Shown here: positions 15,699 to 23,608 of the stretch, piece by piece | Layout of the letters: each line of letters starts with the position of its first letter | Position numbering within the stretch: the stretch's first letter is position 1 | Assembly: GCF_029201545.1 (NCBI RefSeq) | Contig: NZ_CP104007.1 | Span: 2,266,501 to 2,330,500, forward strand | Direction of reading: 5' to 3' | Length of the DNA stretch: 64,000 nucleotides | Source: Devosia sp. FJ2-5-3 | GTDB taxonomy: Bacteria > Pseudomonadota > Alphaproteobacteria > Rhizobiales > Devosiaceae | Position numbers and translations under genes: made by a program | Notes under the pieces: model-generated | The model's input: the letters and a program-made list of their open reading frames with translations, nothing else | Told to the model about the DNA's origin: nothing | Databases searched by the model: none

Positions 15699-17135
15699 AT
15701 GTCTCTTCCACCTGAAGTGGTTTCATTCTGCCGAAAATTTGCCCGCGACATGGCGGAGGGAACCGTCGCGATCTTCGCCGGTGCGGGAATGTCGGCCGAT
15801 GCGGGGTTCGTCGACTGGAAAACCCTTCTGGCACCATTTGCCCAAGAGTTGGGGCTCAGCATTGATCGGGAGAGCGACAACCTCGTGCGCTTCGCCCAGT
15901 TCTCACTCAATCATAAACTGGGCAATCGAGCCCACCTCAACGAAGCTTTGATCACCGCATTTCCGGGCCTTGCTGCGCCATCGAAAAATCACGAGATACT
16001 GGCGCGGCTGCCGATCCGCACATACTGGACCACAAACTACGATCGGCTGATAGAAAGCGCCCTCATCGATGCGCGGAAGACGCCGGATGTGAAGCACATC
16101 GACAGCCAACTGCCAGTGACAAAGCCCAAGCGCGACGCTGTGGTTTATAAGATGCACGGAGATGTCGACCATCCCCAGGAGGCCGTACTCACCCGCGATG
16201 ACTACGAGTCCTACGGCCAAAAGCACCTTGGATTCGTCAATGCGTTGGTCGGCGATCTGACAGGCAAGACCTTTCTCTTCATCGGTTTCAGTTTCTCCGA
16301 TCCTAACCTCGACCATGTCCTTTCGCAGTTGCGATTGCGGTACCAGACCGGCCAGCGCGAACACTATTGCTTCGTTCGTATCCCGCATCGGGACAACTTC
16401 GAAAGCGATGCCGACTTCGCCTACGCTCAAGCCAGACATCGCCACATGGTCACGGACCTGAAACGCTACAATGTCACGGCCCTCGAGATCGACGAGTACG
16501 CTCAGATCACCGAGGCTCTCATGACGATCGAGAGCTTTTACCGGCGACGGCTGGTGTTCGTTTCCGGCAGCGCGTCCGATTTCGCACCATGGGGCGAAGT
16601 GGCGGTCAATTCCTTCTTCCGCGATCTTGGTTCCATTCTGGCCGACAATGACTTTCAGATCGTCAGCGGTTTTGGGCTGGGCGTGGGGAACTCGTTGATA
16701 AGTGGCGCGATCGAGAAGGCATACGCCAAGAAAAACACGCGCCTCGACAATTTTCTTCAGGTTCGTCCGTTCCCCAGGGACATCGCCGACGCCAACGAGC
16801 GCGCCGCGATTTGGCACCGGTATCGGCAGGAGTTGCTTTCCCTGCCGGGCATCGCACTCTTCTTCCTGGGAAACAAGGAAGTCGACGGTGCGATAGTGCC
16901 GGCCGATGGCGTGCGCAAAGAATTCGACATTGCCAGGGCGCAGGGTGTCGCGACAGTGCCTGTGGGCGCGACCGGATCAATCTCCCATGATCTCGCCGCC
17001 GAGATGCTCCAGGACCCAAGCTCCATGTCGCCGGCACTCCTTGGTGCCGTCACCGCACTCAACCAACCTGTCGATGACCTCAATCAGCTGCTGCAACCGA
17101 CGATCGATGCCGTCAAAGCTCTGGCTGCCGAATAG
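15699..17135 (+). CDS. thsA: ThsA: SIR2 NADase with C-terminal SLOG domain (Thoeris effector)
   Basis: A 478-aa protein whose size and two-domain layout match Thoeris ThsA. The N-terminal SIR2 domain has AIFAGAGMSADAG (nucleotide binding), TTNYDRLIE with the catalytic-type Asn, and YKMHGDVDHP with the catalytic-type His. From about residue 285 a SLOG-type Rossmann domain begins (LVFVSGSASDFAPWG, IVSGFGLGVGNSLISGA, VPADGVRKEFDIARAQGVATVPVG), the domain that binds the ThsB-made cyclic signal in characterised systems. Once activated, ThsA degrades NAD and aborts infection. It is followed by a TIR gene and a damaged second ThsB gene on the same strand. Key catalytic residues are intact, so the effector looks functional. 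Confidence 0.9.
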   Translation: MSLPPEVVSFCRKFARDMAEGTVAIFAGAGMSADAGFVDWKTLLAPFAQELGLSIDRESDNLVRFAQFSLNHKLGNRAHLNEALITAFPGLAAPSKNHEILARLPIRTYWTTNYDRLIESALIDARKTPDVKHIDSQLPVTKPKRDAVVYKMHGDVDHPQEAVLTRDDYESYGQKHLGFVNALVGDLTGKTFLFIGFSFSDPNLDHVLSQLRLRYQTGQREHYCFVRIPHRDNFESDADFAYAQARHRHMVTDLKRYNVTALEIDEYAQITEALMTIESFYRRRLVFVSGSASDFAPWGEVAVNSFFRDLGSILADNDFQIVSGFGLGVGNSLISGAIEKAYAKKNTRLDNFLQVRPFPRDIADANERAAIWHRYRQELLSLPGIALFFLGNKEVDGAIVPADGVRKEFDIARAQGVATVPVGATGSISHDLAAEMLQDPSSMSPALLGAVTALNQPVDDLNQLLQPTIDAVKALAAE

Positions 17136-17156
17136 AAAAACTGTAGAGACCTACCT

Positions 17157-17663
17157 ATGGCATTCGATCAACTGAGCTTGCTTTCAGAAGCCACAAGAAC
17201 GGTCGCACGTAAGTCGATCGAGAAGGTGTCCGTCCGGGGCGCGCCTACCGCATTTCTATCCCATAGCCACAAGGACGCCCAGCTCGCCAAAGGTCTTCAG
17301 GCCCGCCTCAATCGGCTTGGGTGGGACGTGTATATCGATTGGGAAGATACCTCGATGCCGGATCGTCCGAACGCGGTAACGGCGGACAAGATCCGGCGTA
17401 AGATCGTACAGTTGGACCTGTTCCTGTTCCTCGCTACCCAGAACTCCATGACCAGCCGCTGGTGTCCGTGGGAACTGGGCTATGCCGACGGGAAGAAAGC
17501 CAACCGCTCGATCATGATCGTGCAGACGTCTGCCGGTGGTGTGACCTACGGTAACGAGTATCTCGAACTCTATCGCCATGTCGACGAGACCAGCAGCGGC
17601 GGCATCGGCCACTTTTTCAACCACAAGGACGGGCATCTGCTTCGTGGCGCAGTTCGGCCCTGA
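17157..17663 (+). CDS. thsB: TIR-domain protein, second ThsB-type sensor
   Basis: A 168-aa classical TIR protein: TAFLSHSHKDAQLAKGLQARL (strand A, box 1), GWDVYIDWEDTSMP, then LDLFLFLATQNSMTSRWCPW, followed by ELGYADG with the conserved catalytic Glu (WxxWELG). TIR domains of this kind use NAD to make cyclic ADP-ribose signals. It lies 21 bp after thsA on the same strand, so it is probably an operon partner. It differs from the DUF1863-type gene at 14967-15569, and Thoeris loci commonly have several ThsB proteins of different TIR types. Confidence 0.85.
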   Translation: MAFDQLSLLSEATRTVARKSIEKVSVRGAPTAFLSHSHKDAQLAKGLQARLNRLGWDVYIDWEDTSMPDRPNAVTADKIRRKIVQLDLFLFLATQNSMTSRWCPWELGYADGKKANRSIMIVQTSAGGVTYGNEYLELYRHVDETSSGGIGHFFNHKDGHLLRGAVRP

Positions 17664-17699
17664 TGTGACGTTTCAAACTCGAGTTTTCGAGGAGCGATG

Positions 17700-18163
17700 A
17701 TGACCGTCAGGCGAGTATTCTTCAGTTTCCACTATCAGCGCGACGTCAAGCGCATCCAGCAGGTTCGCAACTCATGGGTAGTCAGGGAAAAGGGAGCTGC
17801 CCCGCCATTCTACGATGCTGCCGATTTTGAGGAAGCCAAGCGTCGCGCAGGCGGCATCCAGGCCTGGATCGATGATCAGATCACCGGCTGTTCGGTCACC
17901 GCAATTCTCTATGGCTATGAGACGTACGATCGGGAATGGGTCAGGTACGAGATCGCGCAAAGCGTAAAACGAAAGATGGGGATCATCGCGATCGACATCC
18001 ACAGCATCAAGGATCCTGTGAGCGGCACAGACTACCAAGGCCGCAATCCTCTGGAGTTCTTCGGTCTTGAGCGTACGTATCCGTCTATGATTGGGTGCGT
18101 GATAGCGGCTACTACAACATCAGTTCGTGGGTCGAGGACGCAGCACGAGCGGCCGGCGGCTGA
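17700..18163 (+). pseudogene. Third ThsB-like gene with internal deletion and frameshift
   Basis: From ATG 17700 (AGGAG upstream) the frame matches the protein at 14967-15569: FFSFHYQRDVKRIQQVRNSW, a DAADFEEAKRR segment, YDREWVRYEIAQSV and IIAIDIHSIKD through NPLEFFGL. The frame then leaves the family and would end at 18179. In another frame, 18083-18163 encodes VYDWVRDSGYYNISSWVEDA and then ARAAGG and a stop, homologous to the true C-terminus AYDFVQQNGRQNIGGWIETA of the sister gene. About 45 residues that the sister gene has in between are missing. So an internal deletion changed frame near 18063-18080. It probably makes no normal product. Confidence 0.78.
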
Positions 18164-18194
18164 CACCGGCAACAGATAACGAATTTTGCGGCGA

Positions 18195-18965
18195 ATGAGT
18201 GAGAACGCGATGGGCGACTGGGACATCGGCAACGATTGGATGGCCAAAATGGGGAACATCGCGGAGAAAACCCTCGGCCCAGTTGCCATCTACGGTGGAA
18301 AACATGTGGAGCGCTCCCAGGCCAATCGCGACAAATTCAAATCCGAAAAGGATTGGGAGGCTCTGAGCCAGGCTCATGCTTCAGCCGTAAGCGCATTGAT
18401 CAATTTCCTGTCTCGTATTGCCGGCAAGCCGATCCCTGAAGATCGGGAGGACGTGCAAGGTCAAATCACCCTCGTCGCGCATTTCGTTCAGGGCATCCAA
18501 CTGGTCGAGACGGCTGTGGTCGAGGGTCTCTACCCGCAGGCAGCTACATTGTTGCGGCAGGAGCATGAAATTGTCGCGGCGGTTGAGGAATTTACCGCAG
18601 GTCGGCGCCGCGACGCGAAAACCCCACATGCCACGATAGGCGTCTTGCGAAACATGGGCCGGGTCTACGGAGACCTGAGCGGCGCAGCTCACGTTTCCCA
18701 AAGGGACTTGCTCCAGAATATCGTCATCATGGAGATCGGAGAGAAGCGTGGGCCATCACTCCTGCCGATCTATCATGCAGAACTGACGCGCAACCTCTAT
18801 GCACTCCATGTCAGCTACATCATCATGATGACCCAGCTCGCCAATGATATCCACCATGCCCTGTCGGGCGATGAGCTTCATGACGATGAAGTCAAACTGC
18901 TCGCGATCGCCCACCACATATTGATCGACACGGGACTTATCCAGTTCGAGGCAGCGCCAGAGTAG
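18195..18965 (+). CDS. Helical protein of unknown function at the Thoeris locus (HEPN-like?)
   Basis: A 256-aa protein predicted almost entirely helical. I do not recognise it with confidence. Two parts recall HEPN/DUF5677-type proteins: a LLRQEHEIVAAVEEF helix and YGDLSGAAHVS, like the YxxLSxxxH segment. An R-x5-H with Asp after Arg (RDAKTPH) would fit the R-x(4-6)-H ribonuclease motif. ATG 18195 is chosen; TTG 18186 and ATG 18210 are possible. It begins 31 bp after the damaged thsB copy on the same strand, so it may belong to the defence operon. A toxin-like role is inference. Confidence 0.6.
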   Translation: MSENAMGDWDIGNDWMAKMGNIAEKTLGPVAIYGGKHVERSQANRDKFKSEKDWEALSQAHASAVSALINFLSRIAGKPIPEDREDVQGQITLVAHFVQGIQLVETAVVEGLYPQAATLLRQEHEIVAAVEEFTAGRRRDAKTPHATIGVLRNMGRVYGDLSGAAHVSQRDLLQNIVIMEIGEKRGPSLLPIYHAELTRNLYALHVSYIIMMTQLANDIHHALSGDELHDDEVKLLAIAHHILIDTGLIQFEAAPE

Positions 18966-19174
18966 CCCAATTGCGCTAAGTCAGTTCTGAGACACCGGCG
19001 GCATCATGGGTGTCGCCACATTTGTCTCGCCCCGCAGCTACCTTGCGATCCGAACCCGACGCGACACCGATATTGCCCCGAGGTATTCGGACTCGGATGG
19101 AGGATATCAGCCTCCAGGCTTTGGCATGGTGTGACACGAAGCAGGAACGCTTCGTCTGCGGAATGATCACATCG

Positions 19175-19179
19175 CTTAG
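19175..19179. repeat. Left target-site duplication (CTTAG)
   Basis: CTTAG directly before the left end of the IS, repeated at 20522-20526 after the right end. A 5-bp duplication is normal for IS2-group elements. Confidence 0.7.
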
Positions 19180-19211
19180 TGGAGCGCACCCCATTTTGAC
19201 CGGACAGTCGG
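19180..19211 (+). repeat. Left inverted repeat of the IS
   Basis: A 32-base imperfect terminal repeat. Its outer 13 bases and inner 13 bases pair with the right end at 20491-20521, with a 1-base length difference between. Confidence 0.8.
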
Positions 19212-19240
19212 CATAGCCGATAAGGCATAGGCATGCGCCT

Positions 19241-19660
19241 ATGAGTACGACTATGTCCAAGAGTCCCGATGAGCCGTTCCGACGGGTCGAAGTCATCACC
19301 TCCGTGCAGCGCCGCCGGCGCTGGTCAGTGGCCGAGAAGGTTCGGTTGGTGGAGGAAGCCATGCAGCCGGGCATGAGCGTTTCCTACGTGGCACGTCGCG
19401 CCGGCATTTCCCCCTCCCAGCTCTTTGCCTGGAAGCGCCGCATGCTCGAAGGCGGCCATGCTGCCGTCCAGGCGGACGAAGATGTTGTTGGCGCTTCCCA
19501 GGTACGCGAGCTGGAGAAGCGCGTGCGCGATCTCGAGCGCATGCTCGGCAAGAAGACCATGGAAGCCGAGATCCTCAGAGAAGCCCTGGATCTCGCGCGC
19601 CCAAAAAAACGGACCTCGCCCTTGCTGTCGTGGAGCAATCCCGAGGACGATACCCAATGA
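19241..19660 (+). CDS. IS2-group transposase OrfA
   Basis: A 139-aa OrfA of IS3-family, IS2-group elements. It has an N-terminal helix-turn-helix (RRWSVAEKVRLVEEAMQPGM, then SVSYVARRAGISPSQLFAWK) and a leucine-zipper helix (RELEKRVRDLERMLGKKTME). Near 19601-19610 is a CCC followed by seven A residues, the kind of slippery run where IS3 elements shift -1 to make the OrfAB transposase. The -1 frame is open from that run into orfB, so the fusion can be made. The start is one of the first codons after the left repeat; ATG 19253 is an alternative. Confidence 0.88.
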   Translation: MSTTMSKSPDEPFRRVEVITSVQRRRRWSVAEKVRLVEEAMQPGMSVSYVARRAGISPSQLFAWKRRMLEGGHAAVQADEDVVGASQVRELEKRVRDLERMLGKKTMEAEILREALDLARPKKRTSPLLSWSNPEDDTQ

Positions 19661-20481
19661 GCGTTATTGCCCGCACACTTGGCATATCCAGGTCCAACCT
19701 GATCAAGCGCGCCAGCAAGCCATCCAAGCCGCGCGGACCTTATCGGAAGGCCGATGATGTGGCTCTCCTTGCCCAACTGCGCACGATCATCGACCAGCGA
19801 CCCACCTATGGTTATCGCCGCTTGGCGGCTCTGCTCAACCGGCAGCGGCGCAAGGGGGGCAAGCCCATCGTCAACACCAAGCGGGTCCTCAGGGTCATGC
19901 AGCAGAACGGGCTCACCCTTCAAAAGCATACGGCTCTGCGGCCCACCCGCACCCACGACGGCGTCGTCGTTGCCCTGCGCTCCAACATCCGCTGGTGCTC
20001 CGATCATCTGGAGATCCATGCCCGCAATGGCGAGGTAGTGCGCATCGTCTTCGTCATCGACGCCTGTGACCGGGAGATCATCGCATGGTCGGCCGTAGCC
20101 AACGCTGGCATCTCCGGCGAGATGGTCTGTGATCTGATGATCGCGGCTGTCGAACGCCGCTTCCGGACCCTCAAGGTCCCGCATCGACTGGAGTGGCTCT
20201 CGGACAATGGCAGCGCCTATATCGCCAGGCAAACTGCGCAAGTGGCCGCCGCACTGGGCATCGACCTGCTCTTTACCCCGGTCAGAAGCCCACAGAGCAA
20301 CGGCATGTCCGAGGCCTTCGTCAAAACCCTGAAAAGGGACTACGCCTCAACCGTTATCCTCCCAGACGCCGAAACCATCCTGGCCTTGCTGCCAGAATGG
20401 ATCGACGATTACTGTGAGGTCCACCCGCACTCCGGGCTCAAGTTCGGCTCACCACGCGAGTTCCTGCGCCTCAGTGCCTAA
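19657..20481 (+). CDS. IS2-group transposase OrfB (DDE integrase)
   Basis: The catalytic half of the transposase, with an rve/DDE core: RWCSDHLEIHARNGE (first Asp), LEWLSDNGSAYIARQ (second Asp) and NGMSEAFVKTLKRDY (Glu), close to IS2 OrfB. ATG 19657 overlaps the orfA stop (ATGA); the frame is also open upstream to the slippery run, as needed for an OrfAB fusion. It ends 9 bp before the right inverted repeat. No interruption is seen, so it is likely active. Confidence 0.92.
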   Translation: MSVIARTLGISRSNLIKRASKPSKPRGPYRKADDVALLAQLRTIIDQRPTYGYRRLAALLNRQRRKGGKPIVNTKRVLRVMQQNGLTLQKHTALRPTRTHDGVVVALRSNIRWCSDHLEIHARNGEVVRIVFVIDACDREIIAWSAVANAGISGEMVCDLMIAAVERRFRTLKVPHRLEWLSDNGSAYIARQTAQVAAALGIDLLFTPVRSPQSNGMSEAFVKTLKRDYASTVILPDAETILALLPEWIDDYCEVHPHSGLKFGSPREFLRLSA

Positions 20482-20490
20482 ACCCAACCG

Positions 20491-20521
20491 CCGACTGTCC
20501 GGTGAAACGGGGTCCACTCCA
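20491..20521 (-). repeat. Right inverted repeat of the IS
   Basis: A 31-base imperfect terminal repeat, the reverse complement of the left end, followed directly by the CTTAG duplication at 20522-20526. Confidence 0.8.
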
Positions 20522-20526
20522 CTTAG
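20522..20526. repeat. Right target-site duplication (CTTAG)
   Basis: Identical to 19175-19179; together they mark the 5-bp duplicated target of the IS. Confidence 0.7.
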
Positions 20527-20556
20527 GGGCTAGGACTGGTGCGTTGTCCGAAGGAT

Positions 20557-21384
20557 TTATGTTTGGATGCGGTGCATCTCCAAGAGATTTTCGACCTGTC
20601 TTGCACCCATCCCCACCATGCGTGCCAAATTGATGACCGAGAGTCCGCGCGAAGCGCTGTGACAGATGTAGGCTGCCCTCAGCTCCGACAACGTGAACAG
20701 GGGACCTGAACCTCTGAAGCGTTGAAGAAGGAATTTCCCTGGCAATTGCCTTAACGGGCCTCCCGGGTCGGTATGGCTATGAAAAAGAAACTTGGCCGGC
20801 ACCGCATACTTCTCGTTCCTGACGCGTATCCAATACGCCAGCGCATCACCCGCCTTGGGAGTGATGGGAACCTGCCGGGTGCCGACCTTCAAGGTCAGCG
20901 CCGTGAAATCCAGATCCGACGTTTTGAGGTCGATGAGCTCGTTGGACGAGACTCCCGACGAATAAACCAGTTCGACAATCGCCCAGGTCATGACCCTGAC
21001 CTCGGAGTAGGCCTCACCGTTACGAGGTGGTGCAAGACGATCTAGAAACGAATGGACCAGATGTTCATCCAGAGGCTTTCGCTGAATTGGCGGGATTTTC
21101 CAGCTGACACCTTTCGCCGGATTGGTGGAGACAACGCCGCGCGAGACCAGGAAGTCAAAAAGTTTGCCTATTCCGCGTAACGTATCCGTGTGGCGGGGTC
21201 GGGTCTCTGCCAGGTACGTGAGCAAGGTTTCGCGGTCGACATCAAGCAATGTCAAATCCTGATCGGCGAGCCATGTGATGAAATGCTTCGCCACTCGCCT
21301 GTATATGGACATCGTGCGTGCAGCATGGTTTTGCGCTGTCTGAGCCGCCCACTCCTGTTCCAGTTTTATGTCGCTGCTGCTCAA
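20557..21384 (-). CDS. Tyrosine-recombinase-like protein B, catalytic residues missing
   Basis: A 275-aa protein with the layout of a phage-type integrase. A SAM-like core-binding domain (AARTMSIYRRVAKHFITWLA) is followed by a catalytic-type domain. However, motif I reads YSSGVSSNELIDL, with Ser where Arg is expected. Box II reads LSELRAAYICHS, without the first His, and the C-terminal MVGMGARQVENLLE has neither the His/Trp nor the Tyr nucleophile. Start TTG 21384 is proposed because TTGA overlaps the stop of the upstream partner; the upstream extension to 21465 lies inside that gene. It may be a DNA-binding partner rather than a recombinase. Confidence 0.75.
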   Translation of the reverse strand: MSSSDIKLEQEWAAQTAQNHAARTMSIYRRVAKHFITWLADQDLTLLDVDRETLLTYLAETRPRHTDTLRGIGKLFDFLVSRGVVSTNPAKGVSWKIPPIQRKPLDEHLVHSFLDRLAPPRNGEAYSEVRVMTWAIVELVYSSGVSSNELIDLKTSDLDFTALTLKVGTRQVPITPKAGDALAYWIRVRNEKYAVPAKFLFHSHTDPGGPLRQLPGKFLLQRFRGSGPLFTLSELRAAYICHSASRGLSVINLARMVGMGARQVENLLEMHRIQT

Positions 21385-22292
21385 CGGCCCCACCTTGGAT
21401 GAGTTTCCTCGAAGGCTCTTGCAAGCTCGGCAAAGTCGAAGGGGTCTTTCCATGCCGTTTGCCAAGCTGCTGGCGTCTTGTTCGCACTACGCCGCCGGTG
21501 ACTCATGACATGATTTCTTGCTCCTGCCATCCTCAGCAGCACCGCACCAAATTGAACTCCGGCAGCTAACGACCGAGCTCGCATTTCCTCGCTGAAGGCA
21601 GCTTTGCGTAGCGCCAGCTTGGGATCGTTATGGCGGAACAGTCGATCTTCTCGATCAAGTGTTACCGGCAAAAGAGCGAGGTAGCGCTCGAGTGCACCGA
21701 TGACCGCTTCTGGCATGGCACGTTCCTTTTTTGAACGTGTCCGCGCATCGGTAATCCTAACGCGGCAGCCATCGTAGTCTCCTCTTGTGAGAGAAAACAC
21801 CTGCACCGGGAAGAGCTCCGCGTCGTAGTACAAGTGTAGGATCGCGCGATTGCGAGCCTCGATCCATTCGACCGGGTGACGCGGCAAGACCTCAAATACC
21901 CGCACGACCTCCTCATCGGTCAAGGCCTTCGGCGGTGTGTGGGCGCCGGTTCTGTAGACGGCTAACGATGGCACCCTTAATACCAGACCCCGCTCAAGAA
22001 GGTAGGCATAGAAGCGCTCAACAAGTCCGGCCAGACTGGAGGCCGCGCCTCTAGAGACTGTGTCAGCGTATTCCGCGAAGGACGCCTCTATTAGCTTTGG
22101 ATCCGTCTCAAGAACGGTAGCCGCCAAAAGAGGCAGCCTTCCCTTTTGGACACGGTAGAAGAAACTGTTCAAAAACTGCTGATCCGTTTTCCACGTCGTG
22201 AGGGAGATCGATCGATTAACGACATAGTGCTTCCCGTACTCAAGCATCAGCTGATCGTACGCGGGCTCGAAGGTTTTCTTGACGCGCTTCAT
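21381..22292 (-). CDS. Tyrosine-recombinase-like protein A, catalytic residues missing
   Basis: A 303-aa protein resembling a tyrosine recombinase: an N-terminal core-binding domain, then KALTDEEVVRVFEVLPRHP, the usual opening of the catalytic domain. Motif I reads YYDAELFPVQVFSL, with Phe in place of the Arg. The beta-hairpin Lys is kept (RSKKERAMPEAV). The box II region is AVLLRMAGA with Arg but no His, and no Tyr nucleophile is present in the basic C-terminal tail. It is the first gene of a coupled pair with protein B. Both being damaged at the same positions while open over full length suggests a retained non-catalytic role. Confidence 0.75.
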   Translation of the reverse strand: MKRVKKTFEPAYDQLMLEYGKHYVVNRSISLTTWKTDQQFLNSFFYRVQKGRLPLLAATVLETDPKLIEASFAEYADTVSRGAASSLAGLVERFYAYLLERGLVLRVPSLAVYRTGAHTPPKALTDEEVVRVFEVLPRHPVEWIEARNRAILHLYYDAELFPVQVFSLTRGDYDGCRVRITDARTRSKKERAMPEAVIGALERYLALLPVTLDREDRLFRHNDPKLALRKAAFSEEMRARSLAAGVQFGAVLLRMAGARNHVMSHRRRSANKTPAAWQTAWKDPFDFAELARAFEETHPRWGR

Positions 22293-22633
22293 GAGACCAT
22301 CAGTATCGAGTGAAAGTTATAACATCATAACCGCGAGCCCAAACCGCCTTGGGGTTGTACGCTTCTGTGATCCCCGCCTCGCCTCGTTGTAGAGAGAAGG
22401 ATAGGCGGTTGTAATCTTGTGCGATAAATGCGGATCGAATTCGGGGCGTTTGCGGCGGCGGGGTTGTAGCGTTATTGGGGGGCAGTCATATCTTGGCCCC
22501 GCCACACGCGGGCTGACCTTCCCCCTGCCATAGCGCACTGGAAAACCCTTCGCTCCGCTGATAGCAGCCATATGTTGATGAGTGTGGGCGCGCGTGCCCG
22601 CAGCCATGTGTTTGCCGATTGAGATGTAGATCA
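22293..22633. other. Intergenic between recombinase pair and ABC operon
   Basis: A 341-bp divergent spacer. No supported gene; a 105-aa minus-strand frame here has no ribosome binding site or family resemblance. It probably holds promoters for both flanking operons. Confidence 0.45.
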
Positions 22634-23608
22634 ATGGACAATATTGAGCGATCCGGGATCCTGCTCGCCGGCATCAGCCATGCTTATTCCGGCCGCAAGG
22701 CGCTCGACAACGTCAGTCTGGCGCTCCCCTTGGGCCAAAGCATGGCTCTGCTCGGGCCGAATGGTGCGGGAAAATCCACACTTTTGAATATCCTCTGCGG
22801 TCTGGTCAAACCGGACAAGGGAAATGCCTACCTCGCAGGCGTCGACATCAGCAGGCATTCCGACATTGCCCGACGCCAAATGGGCGTCGTATTCCAGGAC
22901 GACAGCCTTGATGATCGCTTGAGCGCTTGGGAAAACCTCGAGTTCCACGGCCTGGTCTATGGGATGGACAGGAAAAGCCGTGCGCGGCGGATAGATGAGG
23001 TCCTCGAACTCGTCGAGTTGACCGAATGGGCGGAAAATCCGGTGCGCAGCTTTTCGGGTGGAATGAAGCGGCGGCTTGAGATTGCCCGCGCGCTCATGCA
23101 CGAACCGAAAATTCTCATCCTGGACGAGCCCACTGTCGGACTTGATGCGCAGACCAGGGCCAAAATCTGGTCCTATCTCAACCAGCAGAGGCGCGACCAT
23201 GCGCTGACTGTGTTCGTCACTACGCACTATATCGAAGAGGCCGAAAGCTGCGACCTGATCTGCGTCATAGACAAGGGCATCATTCAGGCCACCGACTCGC
23301 CTTCTGCCCTGAAGAGCCGGTTCGGCAAGGGTATTGTTCGCTGCCTGCCCCGTGATTCAGAGACGCGGCGTCGCCTGCTGGCGAAATGGCCGGCCGCGCA
23401 ACAGCTGGCCGACGATCGCTTGGGAATTACCATCGAGAGCAAGGCAATGCTCGACGATCTTCTCATCGAATTTGGTGCGGCTCTCAAGGAAATACAGATC
23501 GACGAGCCGAGCCTTGAGACTGTTTTCCTGGCCATCACCGGCAAGGAGATGCGTGAACGCGAAGAAATAAACCCCAAGGGTCGGGCAAAACGGAACAAGC
23601 GGATATGA
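22634..23608 (+). CDS. ABC transporter ATP-binding protein (PQQ-dehydrogenase linked)
   Basis: A 324-aa ATPase of the drug/antibiotic-export (ABC-2) class: Walker A LLGPNGAGKSTLL, Q-loop VVFQDD, signature FSGGMKRRLEIARAL, Walker B ILILDEPTVGLD and switch His in FVTTHYIEEAE. A C-terminal DUF4162-like extension follows. Its stop overlaps the permease start (ATGA). The first gene of a coupled trio leading to cytochrome c and a quinoprotein dehydrogenase, an arrangement like the ped/exa alcohol-oxidation clusters of pseudomonads. Its substrate is unknown. Confidence 0.9.
   Translation: MDNIERSGILLAGISHAYSGRKALDNVSLALPLGQSMALLGPNGAGKSTLLNILCGLVKPDKGNAYLAGVDISRHSDIARRQMGVVFQDDSLDDRLSAWENLEFHGLVYGMDRKSRARRIDEVLELVELTEWAENPVRSFSGGMKRRLEIARALMHEPKILILDEPTVGLDAQTRAKIWSYLNQQRRDHALTVFVTTHYIEEAESCDLICVIDKGIIQATDSPSALKSRFGKGIVRCLPRDSETRRRLLAKWPAAQQLADDRLGITIESKAMLDDLLIEFGAALKEIQIDEPSLETVFLAITGKEMREREEINPKGRAKRNKRI

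Larger units (their letters stand above)
19180..20521 (+). mobile_element. IS3-family (IS2-group) insertion sequence, complete
   Basis: A 1342-bp element bounded by inverted repeats that start TGGAGCGCACCCC (left) and, on the complementary strand, TGGAGTGGACCCC (right), with shared inner ends ACCGGACAGTCGG. It is flanked by the direct repeat CTTAG. It encodes orfA and orfB in a -1 relation. Both ORFs are unbroken and the target duplication is identical, so insertion looks recent. It landed in the 3' part of a short frame (GMITSL then RG-stop once the IS is removed) between the Thoeris locus and the recombinase pair. Confidence 0.9.

Noticed and set aside
18966..19174. Short frame before the IS (possible gene cut by the insertion)
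   Set aside because: Once the IS is removed the frame ends two codons later, with no ribosome binding site or similarity, so it is not supported as a gene.
21385..21465. 5' extension of recombinase-like protein B
   Set aside because: It would overlap protein A by 85 bp; TTGA coupling at 21381-21384 explains the start better.
22317..22634. 105-aa minus-strand frame upstream of the recombinase pair
   Set aside because: No ribosome binding site, low-complexity basic composition, lies in the divergent promoter region.
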